A stretch of 64,000 bases of DNA from Jacaranda mimosifolia. Taxonomy: Eukaryota > Streptophyta > Magnoliopsida > Lamiales > Bignoniaceae. Position numbers and translations under genes: made by a program. Below are positions 25,960 to 37,330 of the stretch, one piece after another. Numbering within the stretch: the first letter of the stretch is position 1; every line of letters begins with the position of its first letter. Below the pieces are notes generated by a model that did not search any database, was not told where the DNA came from, and worked only from the letters and a program-made list of their open reading frames with translations. The stretch covers positions 33,502,710 to 33,566,709 of the forward strand of contig CM032120.1 of assembly GCA_018894105.1 (NCBI GenBank), given 5' to 3'.

Positions 25960-26635
25960 GAATAGACATTTTATACTAGTGTCAAGGAGTCCACTTGAGT
26001 TTGACTTAATAGACAGCTTACACTCTTATCAAGGAATATATGTAGAGACTTTAACTTAAAGATTTTAGATAGTTTTATGCTCGTATCTAGGAGCATTATT
26101 GACAATCTAAGCTCTTATTAAGAAGCATATGGGGATATTTTAACTTGAGAATTTTAGATAGTTTATGCTCGTATCTAGCAGCATTATTGCCAGTTTAGGC
26201 TCGTATTAAGGAATAGATGGGGAGACTTTGAATATTTAGATAGTTTATTCTCATATCTAGGAGCCTTATTGACATTTTAAGCTCTTATCAAGGAGCATTT
26301 GAAATTTGAATACTTGAGCTTTGGACTTGAAGACTTAGAGACTTGAGTTGTGGATTTAGACACTTAGAGAAGTAGTTTTTAGATTTGAAAACTTGAGTCA
26401 TGAATTTGGAGACTTAAAGAATTGATTCATGGATTTGGAGACTTGGAGTCTGGAGTATTGGATTCTAAAATTCATAGACTTAAGCATTGAATTTGGAGAC
26501 TTTAATTTGACAATTTTAGATAGTTTATGCTCATATCTACGAATATTATTGATAGTTTAAGTTCTTATCAATGAGCATTATTAACAGTTTAAGTTCTTAT
26601 TAAGGAGCACTTGGAATTTGAAGATGAAGGTTAAT
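25960..26635. repeat. Degenerate tandem repeats, about 88-bp and about 30-bp units
   Basis: Units of about 88 bp start near 26044, 26131 and 26221 and again near 26495, each containing TTTTAGATAGTTTATGCTCG and a following AAGGAGCAT. Between about 26300 and 26490 a shorter pattern repeats (variants of TTTGGAGACTTGAG). The array lies directly beside the broken end of the minus-strand gag fragment and may be part of that element, but element 1 has no equivalent at this place. Confidence 0.65.
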
Positions 26636-26639
26636 TGCC

Positions 26640-27875
26640 CCCGACATCTATATCATTATCGATATCACTTGAGTTTTCTTATTCCTCAAAATTCATGCTC
26701 ATTTTAATATTATGTGCACGAGTTGTCAAATCCTCAAAAGTTTTTGGTTTGATTTCTTGAAGTATGTAGCAAATACTTCAATGCATTCCTTGGATACACA
26801 TCTCAATGGTTGAAGCCTCCGATAATTAATTGTTGCTGTTTAGGCTTCAATTGCTCCAACAATTGATATAGTCAGTGATAGGTTCTTCTTTTTCAACTAT
26901 CGAAAGTTGGTGAGTTCAATCATGCTAACTGTCCTTTGAGTGCTGTAGAAATAATTGCGGAACTCTCATTCAGTTGCCCCCAACTATCGATGGAGCTTGC
27001 CTTCAAGTCAGTGTATCAATCAAAAGCGTTGCCCTTTAATGATCGAACAAATTGTTTTACCAAATGATCTCCATATGTCCCAACATTATTACAAGTCTCA
27101 ATGAAATGAGCCATATGCTGCTTTAGGTTGCCCTTGCCATTAAATTGCTGAAACTTCAAGGATTAGTATCCAAATGGCATCTTCAAATAATCAATCCTTT
27201 AAGTATAAAGCTTAGAGTAAGTCATAACGACTTAGAACTTCTCTCAAGCTTGTCTTTGATAGTCCCCATGATAAACTTCTTCAATGGGTCGATCGATATT
27301 AGAGTAATGGAAAGTTGTAGGGTTTTTTGTTGCAATCTCTTCATTTTTGGCTGATTGTCTCCTTGTGGATATTTCGCCTTCATCTTGAGCCTTAATTTGT
27401 TTCTCCACCATGTAGTTGGCATCAAATTGTCCACTTTGCTTATCAATTTGGATATTTGAAAGTCTCGCTCTTGGACAAGCTTCGTGAGTCCTTCAATAGT
27501 CCTCTTCAAATTTGTAATTTGTTCCTCCAATGTTGTAGTACTTGTTACCATCACCATTGCCATGCTCGAGAAATTTGATATTAAGTGGGGAATGAATGAT
27601 GCAGATTCTTCCTTTAAGTCTCCACCATCTCCATTCATATCAATAAAATACGAAAATACCTTTTTTATAGCAAGAGAAGGAGCCACCTTCGAAGATTATT
27701 CAACTTCTTAGACATATTTCGTATGATAACGCCAATACTTTTTGCTCTAGTACTTGAGAAATTTAAGGTAGTAAGTTTCAATGTTGCAGTCTTGTTGGCA
27801 ACCATTTGATACTTCAATCTTGATGAAGGAAAGAGATAAAAGGTAGAGATCTTCCCACTGGGCGTGCCAAAATTT
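26640..27875 (-). pseudogene. Truncated Tat/Ogre-type gag, relative of element 1
   Basis: Read on the minus strand from about 27810, this matches the gag of element 1 (30345 onwards) along its length: start MVANKTATLKLTT, then TTTLEEQITNLKRTIEGLTK, then NGKGNLKQHMAHFIETCNN and NAFDWYTDLKA. Frameshifts occur near 27680 and in the distal part. The match stops near 26640, just after the region equivalent to 31450 in element 1; protease and pol are missing. The primer-site-like CGTGCC motif at 27863-27868 lies between gag and the LTR at 27876. It is a 5' LTR-plus-gag fragment facing away from element 1. Confidence 0.75.
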
Positions 27876-28754
27876 TGTAAGCACAAATTTCTTTGTCTGC
27901 AAAAATTAAATTACAAGACAAAAAAAATCATACAAATAAAATGAAATTAAAACTTATCAATTGTGGATCTAATATTTAATCTAATCCTCTGATTCTTCGC
28001 TTCCAAATATGATCTTAAAATTTGATGAGTCTGCGATGAATGCCTTAAACGTCTTGGATTTTCTTGAATTTGATTTGAATAAAATAATGCCAATTCGAGA
28101 ACTTTGCACCTTAATCTCGAATCAAATGACAAAATATGATGAGCTCCATGAAGAAAACCTTAAACTTCGTGGATCTCCTTTAGTTTGATTTGAAGAAAAT
28201 AACGTCAATTCGAGGGCCTTCTACCTTAATCTTGGATCAAAGACAAAAATATGATGAGCTCCACGAAGAATGCCTTGAATGTCGTGGATCTCTTTGAATT
28301 TGCTTGAGAGAATTAGTGGGCTCCTTCAAAGTTTCTCTCACTTGCTAGGATTTGTGTTGTGTTGTGTGGAATGAACTTTGATCACACCCTTCTTATAGAT
28401 GCTTGATGGGAGACTTTCAGATTGTCTGGAACTTTTTTTATGGTTATCTCTTTGATAAGATAATATCAAATATCAAAAGATAATACAAATAACAAGAGAC
28501 AATATTAAAAATTAAGAGATAATATCAAATATCTTTGATTTGATTGATCCATAGACATAGATACTTCATCTTTGACACTTGTTAATATTTGATTTGATAA
28601 TAAAATAAATATTAGAGTATTAATTAAAATTAACTATTTATCTTTTGAAATTAAATTTAATAAATTTCAAGAAAATAAATAAAAATTTTAAACTAATGTT
28701 ATATATTATTTTACATGTGTCACTTCTCAATTGGCTAAAATTAATATGTTTATA
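27876..28754 (-). repeat. 5' LTR of the truncated minus-strand gypsy element
   Basis: On the minus strand it ends GTGCTTACA, followed by the same TTGGCACGCCC primer-site region as in element 1, and starts TATAAACATATTAATTTTAG (TG changed to TA). It shares with the element 1 LTRs the ACCAATTGAGAAGTGACAC-like start, a TATTATCTC-rich middle and internal repeats around GATCCACGACGTTCAAGG-like words. At 879 bp it is close to the 889-bp 5' LTR of element 1. Confidence 0.75.
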
Positions 28755-29387
28755 GTATTTTTATTTTCATTCTTTTATTAGTAATACCAACCCACTTCCT
28801 AGGCAGAAAACTCAAAAAGGATCGGCCAAGGCTCAGGTCAAGTGCACGGACTAGTATGAGCCCTAGATGGTTTAGCAGAGAGAAAAAATTGTAGTAGAAC
28901 CCAAGTACCAGATTCAAGATTGAGTTGATACTCTGAATAGATTGTTGAGCTAAACTAACGTATTAGATATAAAGTTGAGCTGAAGATTGTAATGATTAGA
29001 TTGAGATAATAAGCTAATAACTAAGACCAAGCCAAGCTAATATGTTGGAAAGAGCAAGTTGATCTAGCAGATGGGCTACAAAGTCTAAGTCGAGCCGATG
29101 GACTATAAAGACCAAGTGAAGCTAAAAGCTGTAGGGACCAAACAGAGCTGAAGGCAATAGAGACCAAATCAATCAACTGATGCAATAAAAGTGAGGACAA
29201 AATTACAACACAAGCTGGGGATCATGATAATGATGATCGGGTTGAGTAAGCAACATGGGAACATGCACGAAATAAGCAGATTTTGGGATTACGAATTTTG
29301 TGGAAATAAATAGTTATGGATTTTTAAGGATCAAGGTTAGTCATGGAAAAGAGACCCAGAGAGTGGGGGTATACTCCGAAAACCCGC
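28755..29387. other. Spacer between two head-to-head gypsy LTRs
   Basis: 633 bp, purine-rich on the plus strand, with many GAGCTGA/AAGCTGA and AAGACCAAG-like words and no ORF. I see no gene. Its last five bases CCCGC (29383-29387) are the left target duplication of element 1. Confidence 0.5.
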
Positions 29388-30276
29388 TGTAAACATATTA
29401 GATTTTTGACCAATTGAGAAGTGACACATGTAAAATATTGTATTAAATATTAATTTAAAATTTTCTATTTAAATTTTGGGATATATTAAATTTAATTTCA
29501 AAAGATAAATAGTTAATTTTAATTAATAATTTAATATTTATTTTATACTCAAATCAAATATTGACACGTGTTAAAGATGGAGTGTCTGCATCTCTGGACC
29601 AATCAAATTAAAGATATTTGATATTGATATTATCTTTTGATGTATGATATTATCAAAATCAAATATATCTGATATTATCTCTTGATATTTGATATTATTT
29701 TATCAAAGAGATAACCTTTGAAGGAGTTCAAGTCAATCAAAAGTCTTCTATCAAACACCTATATAAAGAGGTGATTCCAGCTTATTTGACACAACACAAA
29801 TTTCAGCAGACGAGAGAAACTTCAAAGAAGTCCAGCAATTCTCTCAAGCAAATTCAATGAGATCCAGACGTTCAAGGCGTTCTTCAAGGAATTCATATAT
29901 TTTTTACGTTTGATTGGAGATTAAGGTGCGAAGCCCTCGAATTGGCCTCATTTTTATTCAAGGAGATCCACGACGTTTAAGGCGTTCTTCATGGAATCCA
30001 TATATTTTTGGCATTTGATTCGAGATTAAGGTACGAAACCCTCGAATTGGCATTATTTTATTTAAATCAAATTTAAAAGAGATCCACGACGTTTAAGGCA
30101 TTTTTCGTGGAGCTCATTAAATTCAAGATTATATTTGGAACGGGAGAATCAGAGAATTACATTAGAAATAGAATCCACAGTTGATTAATTGATTTTAATT
30201 TTAATTTTAATTTTATTTGTACAATTTTTTTGTTTTGTGATTTTAATTATTGCAGACAAGAAAATTTGTTGTTACA
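29388..30276 (+). repeat. 5' LTR of element 1, 889 bp
   Basis: TG...CA ends. A TATA box (TATATAAAG, 29760-29768) marks the likely promoter, so U3 is about 400 bp. Downstream, about 29860-30120, there are two full units and one partial unit of a roughly 105-bp tandem repeat, each opening with GAGATCCACGACGTTTAAGG or a variant. Confidence 0.9.
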
Positions 30277-30300
30277 AAGTTCGGCACGCCCGGTGGGACT
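30277..30300 (+). other. Probable tRNA primer-binding site of element 1
   Basis: Directly after the LTR comes AAGTTCGGCACGCCCGGTGG. The same motif with small changes follows the LTR of the truncated relative (27876), so it is conserved at the position where minus-strand synthesis would be primed. The tRNA was not identified. Confidence 0.55.
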
Positions 30301-30344
30301 ATCTCTACCTCTCATCTCTTTCCCTCATCAAAGATTGAATTATC

Positions 30345-32150
30345 ATGGCTACCAACAAAACTATTGCATTGAAGATGACTACTTCAAATTCCATAAATGC
30401 TAGAGCAAGAAGTGTTGGCGTCACGACAAGGAGTATGTCCAAAAATTCGCAATCATCTTCAGAGGTAAATCATTTACTTGAATTTGTGGAAAAGGCATTG
30501 CTACATGCTATTGATACTAATGAAGGTGGTGGAGACTCAAAGAAAGAATCAATAGCATCTACTCCTCGCTCAACCTCAAGTTCCTCAAGCATAGCGCCAG
30601 TGATGGTAACAAGTGCTACGACTTTGGAGGAACAAATTGCTAATTTGACGAAGATTATTGAAGGGCTAGCAAAGCATGTCCAAGAGCAAGATTCTCAAAT
30701 CTCCAAGTTGATGAACAAGGTGGATAATGCTGAGACTAGTCGTGTGATGGAGAAACAAATAGAGGCTCAAGATGAAGTCGAAACATACATAAAGAGGCAG
30801 CCGGTTGAAAATGAAAAGCTTAAAATAAAAGATCTGCAAGTTTCCACCGATGGACTAATTCCTGTTGACCAGCTGAGGGAATTTATCATGGGAATTATCA
30901 AAGACAAATTTGAAGGAAGCTCTAAGTCATTTATGACTTATTCCAAATCATATACTCAAAGGATTGACAACTTAAAGATGCTGCCTGGTTATCAGCCACC
31001 AAAGTTCCAACAATTTGATGGCAAAGGCAATCCAAAGCATCATGTGGCTCATTTCATTAAAACTTGTAACAATACTGGGATGTATGGAGATTACCTAGTT
31101 AAGCAATTTGTTCAATCCATGAATGGTAATGCTTTTGATTGGTATACTAACTTAGAAGCAGGCTCAATTGATAGTTGGGAACAATTAGAGTAAGAATTTC
31201 TCAATCGTTTCTACAGTACTCGAATGACAGTTAGTATGATTGAACTCACCAATTCCTGCTAGTGGAAAGAAGAGCTAGTCATTGATTACATTAATCGCAG
31301 GAGAAACTTAAGCCTTAATTGCAAAGACAGATTGTTTGAGGCTTCAGCCATCGAGATGTGTATTCAAGGGATGCATTGAGGACTTTAATATATTTTTCAA
31401 GGAATTCATCCCAAAACATTTGAAGAGTTGGCTGCTCGAGCCCATGATATGGAGTTAAGCATCTTTGCTAGCAGAGTAGAAGGGCCACCAATTCAAGAGC
31501 CTCATAAGTCTAAAGAAAAGCAAGAATTCAAGAAAGAGGGCAAACCTTTTGCTAAGGAGCAGAGTAAAGAAGCTATAGCGGTAAATGCAACACCCATCAA
31601 GTTTCGTACGAAAGCAGAAAGCACAAACGATGAAATGAAGGATGTCTCCCAAGAAAGAGGACAAAGAAAATTAACTTTAAAGGAGATGCAGGCTAAGACA
31701 TACCTATTCCTCGATTCTAATGTCTCTGGAATATTTGATGATTTGCTAAATGCAAATCTTATTGAATTACCTAAAATGAAGCAACCTAAAGAAGCTTGGA
31801 AAATTGATGACCCAAAGTATTGCAGGTACCATCAGTTGGTGGGTCACCCAATCCATGATTGCTTCGTATTAAAAGATAAAGTGATGCAATTGGCCCGATA
31901 AGGGAAAATCTCACTTGAAGAGGATAATGCTGCCTTAAATCATATTACTATCGAGATTGAAAATGATGTACTTGGTGATCATGATAGTGACATTGCGTGC
32001 TTCAAGATAAGTGAAGAAAAGATTTCATCTAGTGAAGCATGTTTATCTGATGAAGAAAATCATGATGTAATTGAAGAATGTATGTCGGCAATGACTTTTA
32101 CTGATGAAGTTTGTTGCTTGGCTCCAACCCGCACAATAGGCTACTGTTTG
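30345..32150 (+). pseudogene. gag of element 1, disrupted
   Basis: The nucleocapsid/capsid polyprotein starts at ATG 30345 (MATNKTIALKMTT), 69 bp after the LTR. The first frame is open for 282 codons and ends in a TAA at 31191 inside the capsid domain (after NAFDWYTNLEAGSIDSWEQL). Capsid-like sequence then continues in the same frame past further stops (MIELTNS; IEMCIQGMH), and a second open part, 31428-31901, runs to a zinc-knuckle-like KYCRYHQLVGHPIHDCFVLK typical of Tat-lineage gag. A coiled-coil-prone segment (TTLEEQIANLTKIIEGLAK) is near residues 86-104. An acidic tail follows to about 32150. The stops indicate loss of function. Confidence 0.85.
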
Positions 32151-32159
32151 TAACTGGCT

Positions 32160-32445
32160 ATGCCCATGAGTAGAAAATAAATAGAATTTTGATTGATGGA
32201 GGCTCTGCAGTCAATATTTTGCCATTGCGTGTGATGAAGGATTTAGGAATCTCTACAAATGAATTGACAAATAGTCGCCTAATGATCCAAGGGTTCAATC
32301 AAGGGGGGCAAAGGGCTATTGGAATAATAAGGGTAAAGTTATTGATGGACAATATGTTGTCAACGGCATTATTTCATGTCATAGATGCCAAGACATCATA
32401 CAATATGCTTTTAGGCCGACCTTGGTTACATGGAATGGTGTAGTT
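32160..32445 (+). pseudogene. Aspartic protease domain of element 1
   Basis: Reads RILIDGGSAVNILPLRVMKD, the active-site loop in the D-G-G-S-A form common in Ogre/Tat proteases, then TALFHVIDAKTSYNMLLGRP, the conserved C-terminal motif ending LLGRPWLH. The frame is broken just before 32189 and after the LGRP motif at about 32430. In an intact element it would cut the Gag-Pol polyprotein. Confidence 0.85.
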
Positions 32446-33865
32446 CCTTCTACTTGGCACCAATGTTTCAAGTATTGTCGAGAACGTGTGGTAAAGAAAG
32501 TGCTTGGAGATAGCAAACCTTTCACTAAAGCTGAATCACACTTAGCATATGTCAAATACTACACCAAAAGTATGAAAACCGCCAAGGCTAAAGAACAAGA
32601 GGAATCCAAGCAACAAGATGATCTTGATGGAGGAAACAATGTTAAAGACTTAACTCCAGTATGCAGTAGTAAAGATCACATAAAGAGATAGTCACCTCTG
32701 GTAGGATCTGAGTCATTAAAAGAGTTGATATTTCCTCTAACCAAGCTTGATGTGAAGAAGTCATCCCCTCAGCCACTAAAAGAGGTTTGTTAGCGCAAAT
32801 CAAGGAGTCAATAAAGAACCTGGAAAATCTCTGCATCTTCAAAATGAGAGTTGCTTTGATCCAAAAGCTTATAAACTTCTTGTCAAAGTTGGATATAATC
32901 CACAATAACGTTCCATTTTGGGAAAACTCCCTCCTGAGGCTTCTGGAAAGCAAACGTATGGACTTAATACTACCCAAAAGATATTGAAGGAAAAAGGTCA
33001 TGGTGTTCAAAGTTCTCGAACGGGACTTAGATTTGTCCCTCAGAATCCTATTCGTATTGCGATTAGGAGAGACAGTAGTAATCATGTAGTTTGAGAGGCA
33101 TTTTCCTCAACAAATGACATTTTTTATGAAAATAGAAAGAAAGTCCTGCGAATCTCAGTTTTTGATAGACTTGGAAAGTGGCAGCATAAAAGAACCCATA
33201 ATCGAAGATTGAATTCATCCAAAATGCCAAAGTATTTGAAGTGGGTTAGCAAGCCAAAAAAGCTAAAGAGTTCAATTCCTTCACACATGAAACGATGCTC
33301 TATTTTGAATATATCATGTGGTAGAACCTTCAAGGTTAAACTGCAAACCATTATCTTTACACAAACTCAAATGGACGAAGAAGATGATAGAGAAAGTATA
33401 GCCTCTTCATATCATATTGTTGATAATACTAGTCGGTCAACTCATCAAAATGCTATAGATCGTCTTTTCAAGCAAATCTCCAGGCTTATCTGCAGCGGTT
33501 ACATAAGTGAAAAAGATGGCGTTATGAAGACGGTTCATATAAGAAGAAAGGATGGACAAACAAGGGCATGCATGGAATTCAAGAAGATTGAGCTTGTGGA
33601 AGAGGATATTATGCCAACATATCATATTAGTTTGAGTGAAGAATTGTTGATTGAAAAAGAAGATGCTGAAACTGCTCATCTTGAGTTCGAAGAAGGTGTT
33701 AAAGCAATTGTAGATGAATTGAAAGAGAACAATTTATGTGATGCCAATTACACTCGGCCTATCTACTTAGTGCTTTGTTGACTGCTAAGGAAGAAGAAAT
33801 ATATGTTGAGTTATTACATGAATTCAAAGATGTATTTGGATGGTCATACAAAGAGATGCCTGGTT
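32446..33865 (+). pseudogene. Linker between protease and reverse transcriptase of element 1
   Basis: Tat elements carry a long variable linker here. Coding-like pieces occur at 32422-32691 (VKYYTKSMKTAKAKEQEESK) and 33209-33781 (ESIASSYHIVDNTSR; an acidic stretch with EEDIMPTYHISLSEELL), with stops between. No catalytic domain is recognised. Confidence 0.5.
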
Positions 33866-35185
33866 AGATCCAAAGGTGGCAGTCCATCATCTATCAATAA
33901 AGAAAGGAACTCGTCTAGTCAAACAAGCTCAACGGTAGTTCCGCCCCGAATTGGTTCCTTTAATTGAAGCTGAAATAAACAAGCTCATAGAGGTTAGGTT
34001 CATTCGAGAAGTCAAGTATCTAACATGGATCTTCAGCATTGTCCCAGTAAGAAACAAAAATGGCCAGATTCGAATTTGTGTTGACTTTAGGGACTTGAAT
34101 AGTGCTTGTCCTAAGGATGATTTTCCATTGCCCATTGCTGAACTCATGATTGATGCCACCATGGGGCATGAAGCACTATCATTTATGGATGGATCATTCG
34201 GGTAAAATCAAATACGTATGTCTCCAAAAGATAAGGATTTGACGGCATTTCGTACTCCTAAGGGTATATACTGCTACAAAGTGATACCGTTTGGGTTGAA
34301 GAATGCTGGTGCCACATATCAAAGAGCTATGCAGAAGATTTTTGATGATATTCTCCACATGAACATTGAATGTTATGTTGATGACGTGGTTGTTAAGTCC
34401 AAAATGCGATAAGATCATCTCCAAGATTTGAGATAAATTTTTAAGCGCATAAGAAAACATCAACTCAAAATGAACCCATTAAAGTGTGCATTTGGTGTTA
34501 CATCGAGGAAGTTTCTGGGATTCATTGTTCGTCATCAAGGCATAGAGATCGAGCAAACAAAGATTGATGTAATTTTGAAAATGCCAAAACCTCGAGACAT
34601 ACATGAACTCAAAAGTTTGCAAGGAAAATTAGCTTATCTTTGGAGATTCATATCAAATTTAGCTGGTAGGTGTCAACCATTCAGCTGTCTGATGAAGAAA
34701 GGCATTTCATTTGAATGGGATGAAGCTTGTAGCAATGTTTTTAAGAGTATAAAAGTTTATTTAATGAGGCTTCCTGTGTTGGTCACACCAGTACCTCGAC
34801 GCCCACTAATCCTTTATATCGCTGTTCAACGTTTCGTTGGAGCTTTACTAGCACAGGCAAATAATGAAGGAAAGGAAAATGCCTTGTACTACTTGAGCAG
34901 AATGATGACGCCAAATGAGTTGAAATACTCGCCAATGGAGAAATATGTTTGGCTCTAATTTTTGCAATCCAAAAGTTGAAGCATTACTTTTAGGCACATA
35001 CTGTCCGTCTTGTCTCAAAAGCAAATCCACTAAAATATGTCATGTCAAAATCTGTTCTCTCTGATAGACTCACAAGATGGCACCTTCAGTTGCAACAGTT
35101 TGAGATTATCTATGTTCCGCAGAAGGTAGTAAAAGGGCAAGTTTTGGCTGACTTCTTGGCTGATCATCCCATCCCTGCTGAGTAG
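33866..35185 (+). pseudogene. Reverse transcriptase and RNase H of element 1
   Basis: RT motifs in order: ELVPLIEAEINKLIEVRFIR (33951), ICVDFRDLNSACPKDDFPLP (34074), ALSFMDGSFG followed by a TAA at about 34202 where FMDGYSGYNQI is usual, YKVIPFGLKNAGATYQRAM (34273), and catalytic YVDD in CYVDDVVVKSK (34372). Thumb and connection follow (KSLQGKLAYLWRF). The gypsy RNase H follows with VGALLAQ and ALYYLSRMMTPNELKYSPME, then LTRWHLQLQQFEIIY and ADFLADHPIP near 35160. Stops at about 34202, 34410, 34434 and 34957 break the frame. The catalytic Asp pair is kept. Confidence 0.88.
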
Positions 35186-35690
35186 GAATTATTTGATGAC
35201 CTACCCGATGAAGATGTCTTAGTAGTTGAAATTACACCTCCTTGGAAGATGTACTTTGATGGAGCATCCCACAGAGAAGGGGCTGGTGCTGGAGTGGTAT
35301 TCATCACATCTGATGATGAAATATTACCATATTCCTTCACTTTAACTAAAAATTGTTCGAACAACATTGTTGAATATCAAGCTCTTATTCTTGGGTTGGA
35401 GATGGCGGTTGACATAAAACAATTGCATCATAAAGTCTATGGAGATTCTAAATTGGTGGTTAACCAGTTGGTTGGATCATATGAGGTTAAGAAGCTCGAG
35501 TTACTCCCCTACTTTAATTACGCAAAAAGACTCATTGGATGGCTTGGGGGTGTAGAAATCGAAATGTTCCAGGGAAATAAAATAAGCAAGCTAATGCGTT
35601 AGCTAAATTGGCCTCATCACTTGCCATACCTAAAAATAAAGTGCATATTCCAATATGTAGAAGTTGGGTTGTGCCGCCAATTTTTTAGGA
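35186..35690 (+). pseudogene. Archaeal-type RNase H (aRNH) of element 1
   Basis: A second RNase H between the gypsy RNase H and integrase, a mark of the Tat lineage. MYFDGASHREGAGAGVVF gives the first Asp, NIVEYQALILGLEMA the Glu and VYGDSKLVVNQL the second Asp. The last conserved acidic position reads Asn (QANALAKLAS at about 35595), and the frame is broken just before it. Loss of the fourth carboxylate plus the frame break suggests this domain would be inactive. Confidence 0.82.
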
Positions 35691-35766
35691 TGAGGATTAT
35701 GAAGAAGATGAAAGTCATGTCGTTTAAGTGTTTGAGATAGAGAAGGAAGATTAAGGCCAATCAATC

Positions 35767-36998
35767 ATGGATTACTTGAAGTACGAGAAGTTACCTGATG
35801 ATCCAAGCCAAAGAGTTGATATCCAACATCGCGTGGCTCGTTTTATCTATTATAAAGGTGTGCTTTATAGGCAGTCATTTGATGGAGTCTTCTTGCGATG
35901 TTTAGGTGATGATGAAGCCATCCAAGCCATGGAAAAAAAGCCCATTCTGGAGTTTGTGGCGCCCACCAGTTGGGTCCAAAATTACATTTTTGAATAAAAA
36001 GAATGGGCTACTACTGGCCGACAATGGTAAAAGATTGAATGGATTATGCTCAGAGATGTTAAGCTTGCCAATTTCACACAAATTTCATTCACCAACCACC
36101 CGAGCCATTACATCCAACTGTCGCTTCGTGGCCATTTGATGCTTGGGGATTAGATGTGGTTGGGTCCATGATAAAGTCTTCTGCTGGGCACTTGTATATA
36201 TTTGTTGTAACAGACTATTTCTCTAAGTGGGTTAAAGCAATACCCCTCAAAGAAGTGAAGAAGGAAAATGCTGCTGACTTTATCCGCATCAACATTATAT
36301 ATCTTTATGGGGTTCCTCGATACATAATCACTGATAATGGAAAGCCATTTAGTAATAGTCTCATAGATAAACTTTGTCATAAATTCAATTTTAAGCAGAG
36401 GAAATCTTCCATGTACTATGCCATGGCTAATGGTCTTGCTGAGGCATTCAATAAAACTTTGTGCAATTTGCTGAAGAAAGTAGTCTCAAAGTCGAAGAAG
36501 GATTGTCATGAAAGGATCGGAGAAGATTTATGGGCATATCGAACTATTCAAAGAACACCTACACAAGCAACTCCGTATTCATTGGTTTATGGTGTTGAAG
36601 CTGTTTTATCTCTTGAGCAGCAAATTTCATCATTAAGGATAGTCATACAAGAAGGATTGACTGAGGAAGAAAATGCACACTTACGTCTTGAATAATTGAA
36701 GGTCCTTGATGAGAAAAGGTTGGAAGCAAAGCAAAGACTTGAGTGTTATCAAGCCTGGCTCTCCAAGGCATTTAACAAGAAGGTGCGATCACGAACTTTT
36801 CAAATTGGAGATTTAGTGCTCATTGTGAGAAGGTCCATTATCATGACTTATCGAATTGGGAATAAGTTCACATCAAAATGGGATAGTCCTTATGTTGTCA
36901 AAGAAGTCTATACAAATGGTGCATATAAGTTGGTTGCTGAAGATGGATTAAAAATTAACCCTATAAATGGGAAGTTTTTGAAGCACTACTATGCATAA
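35767..36998 (+). pseudogene. Integrase of element 1
   Basis: The N-terminal region (35767-36140) contains HRVARFIYYKGVLYRQSFDG and a damaged HHCC zinc finger with several frame changes. The catalytic core keeps its three acids: AWGLDVVGSM (first Asp, about 36150), ITDNGKPFSNSL (second Asp, about 36330) and MANGLAEAFNKTL (Glu, about 36440). A TAA at 36693 splits the core end from the C-terminal part (36696-36998), which ends NGKFLKHYYA, a normal Tat integrase end. It would insert cDNA into the genome; this copy has stops but no lost catalytic residue. Confidence 0.87.
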
Positions 36999-37330
36999 AG
37001 TTAGGAGATTACTCCTTGACGCACGAGCCTAAACTGCATGTTACTCCTAACCCACATGAGTATAAATTGTGAACGGTACCCACCAAAGATAGTGTATGTG
37101 GTTAAGCTGCTAACTTGCTCCACCAAAGGTAGTGCATGTAGTTAAATTGCTAACTAATCCCACTAAAGGTATTTTATGTGGTTAAAATATCAAATACCCC
37201 ACCTAGTCCAAGGTGGTTAAGCAATGGATACTCTTGGCTCGCATGAGTATAAACTGTGAACAACACCCTCCTAAAATGTTGATTTCTTTGAACTACGTTA
37301 TGATTTGATCCCTTTATCGGTTACGTAGGC
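36999..37330 (+). repeat. Post-integrase tail with short tandem repeats
   Basis: After the integrase stop, three or four degenerate units of about 55 bp (CACCAAAGGTAGTGCATGTA and variants) run from about 37080 to 37220, and ATGAGTATAAATTGTGAAC occurs twice in variant form (about 37058 and 37246). Near 37290-37350 is a segment with GTTACGTAGGCAGCTTAGA, which I recognise from the same place in other Ogre-like elements. Confidence 0.5.
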
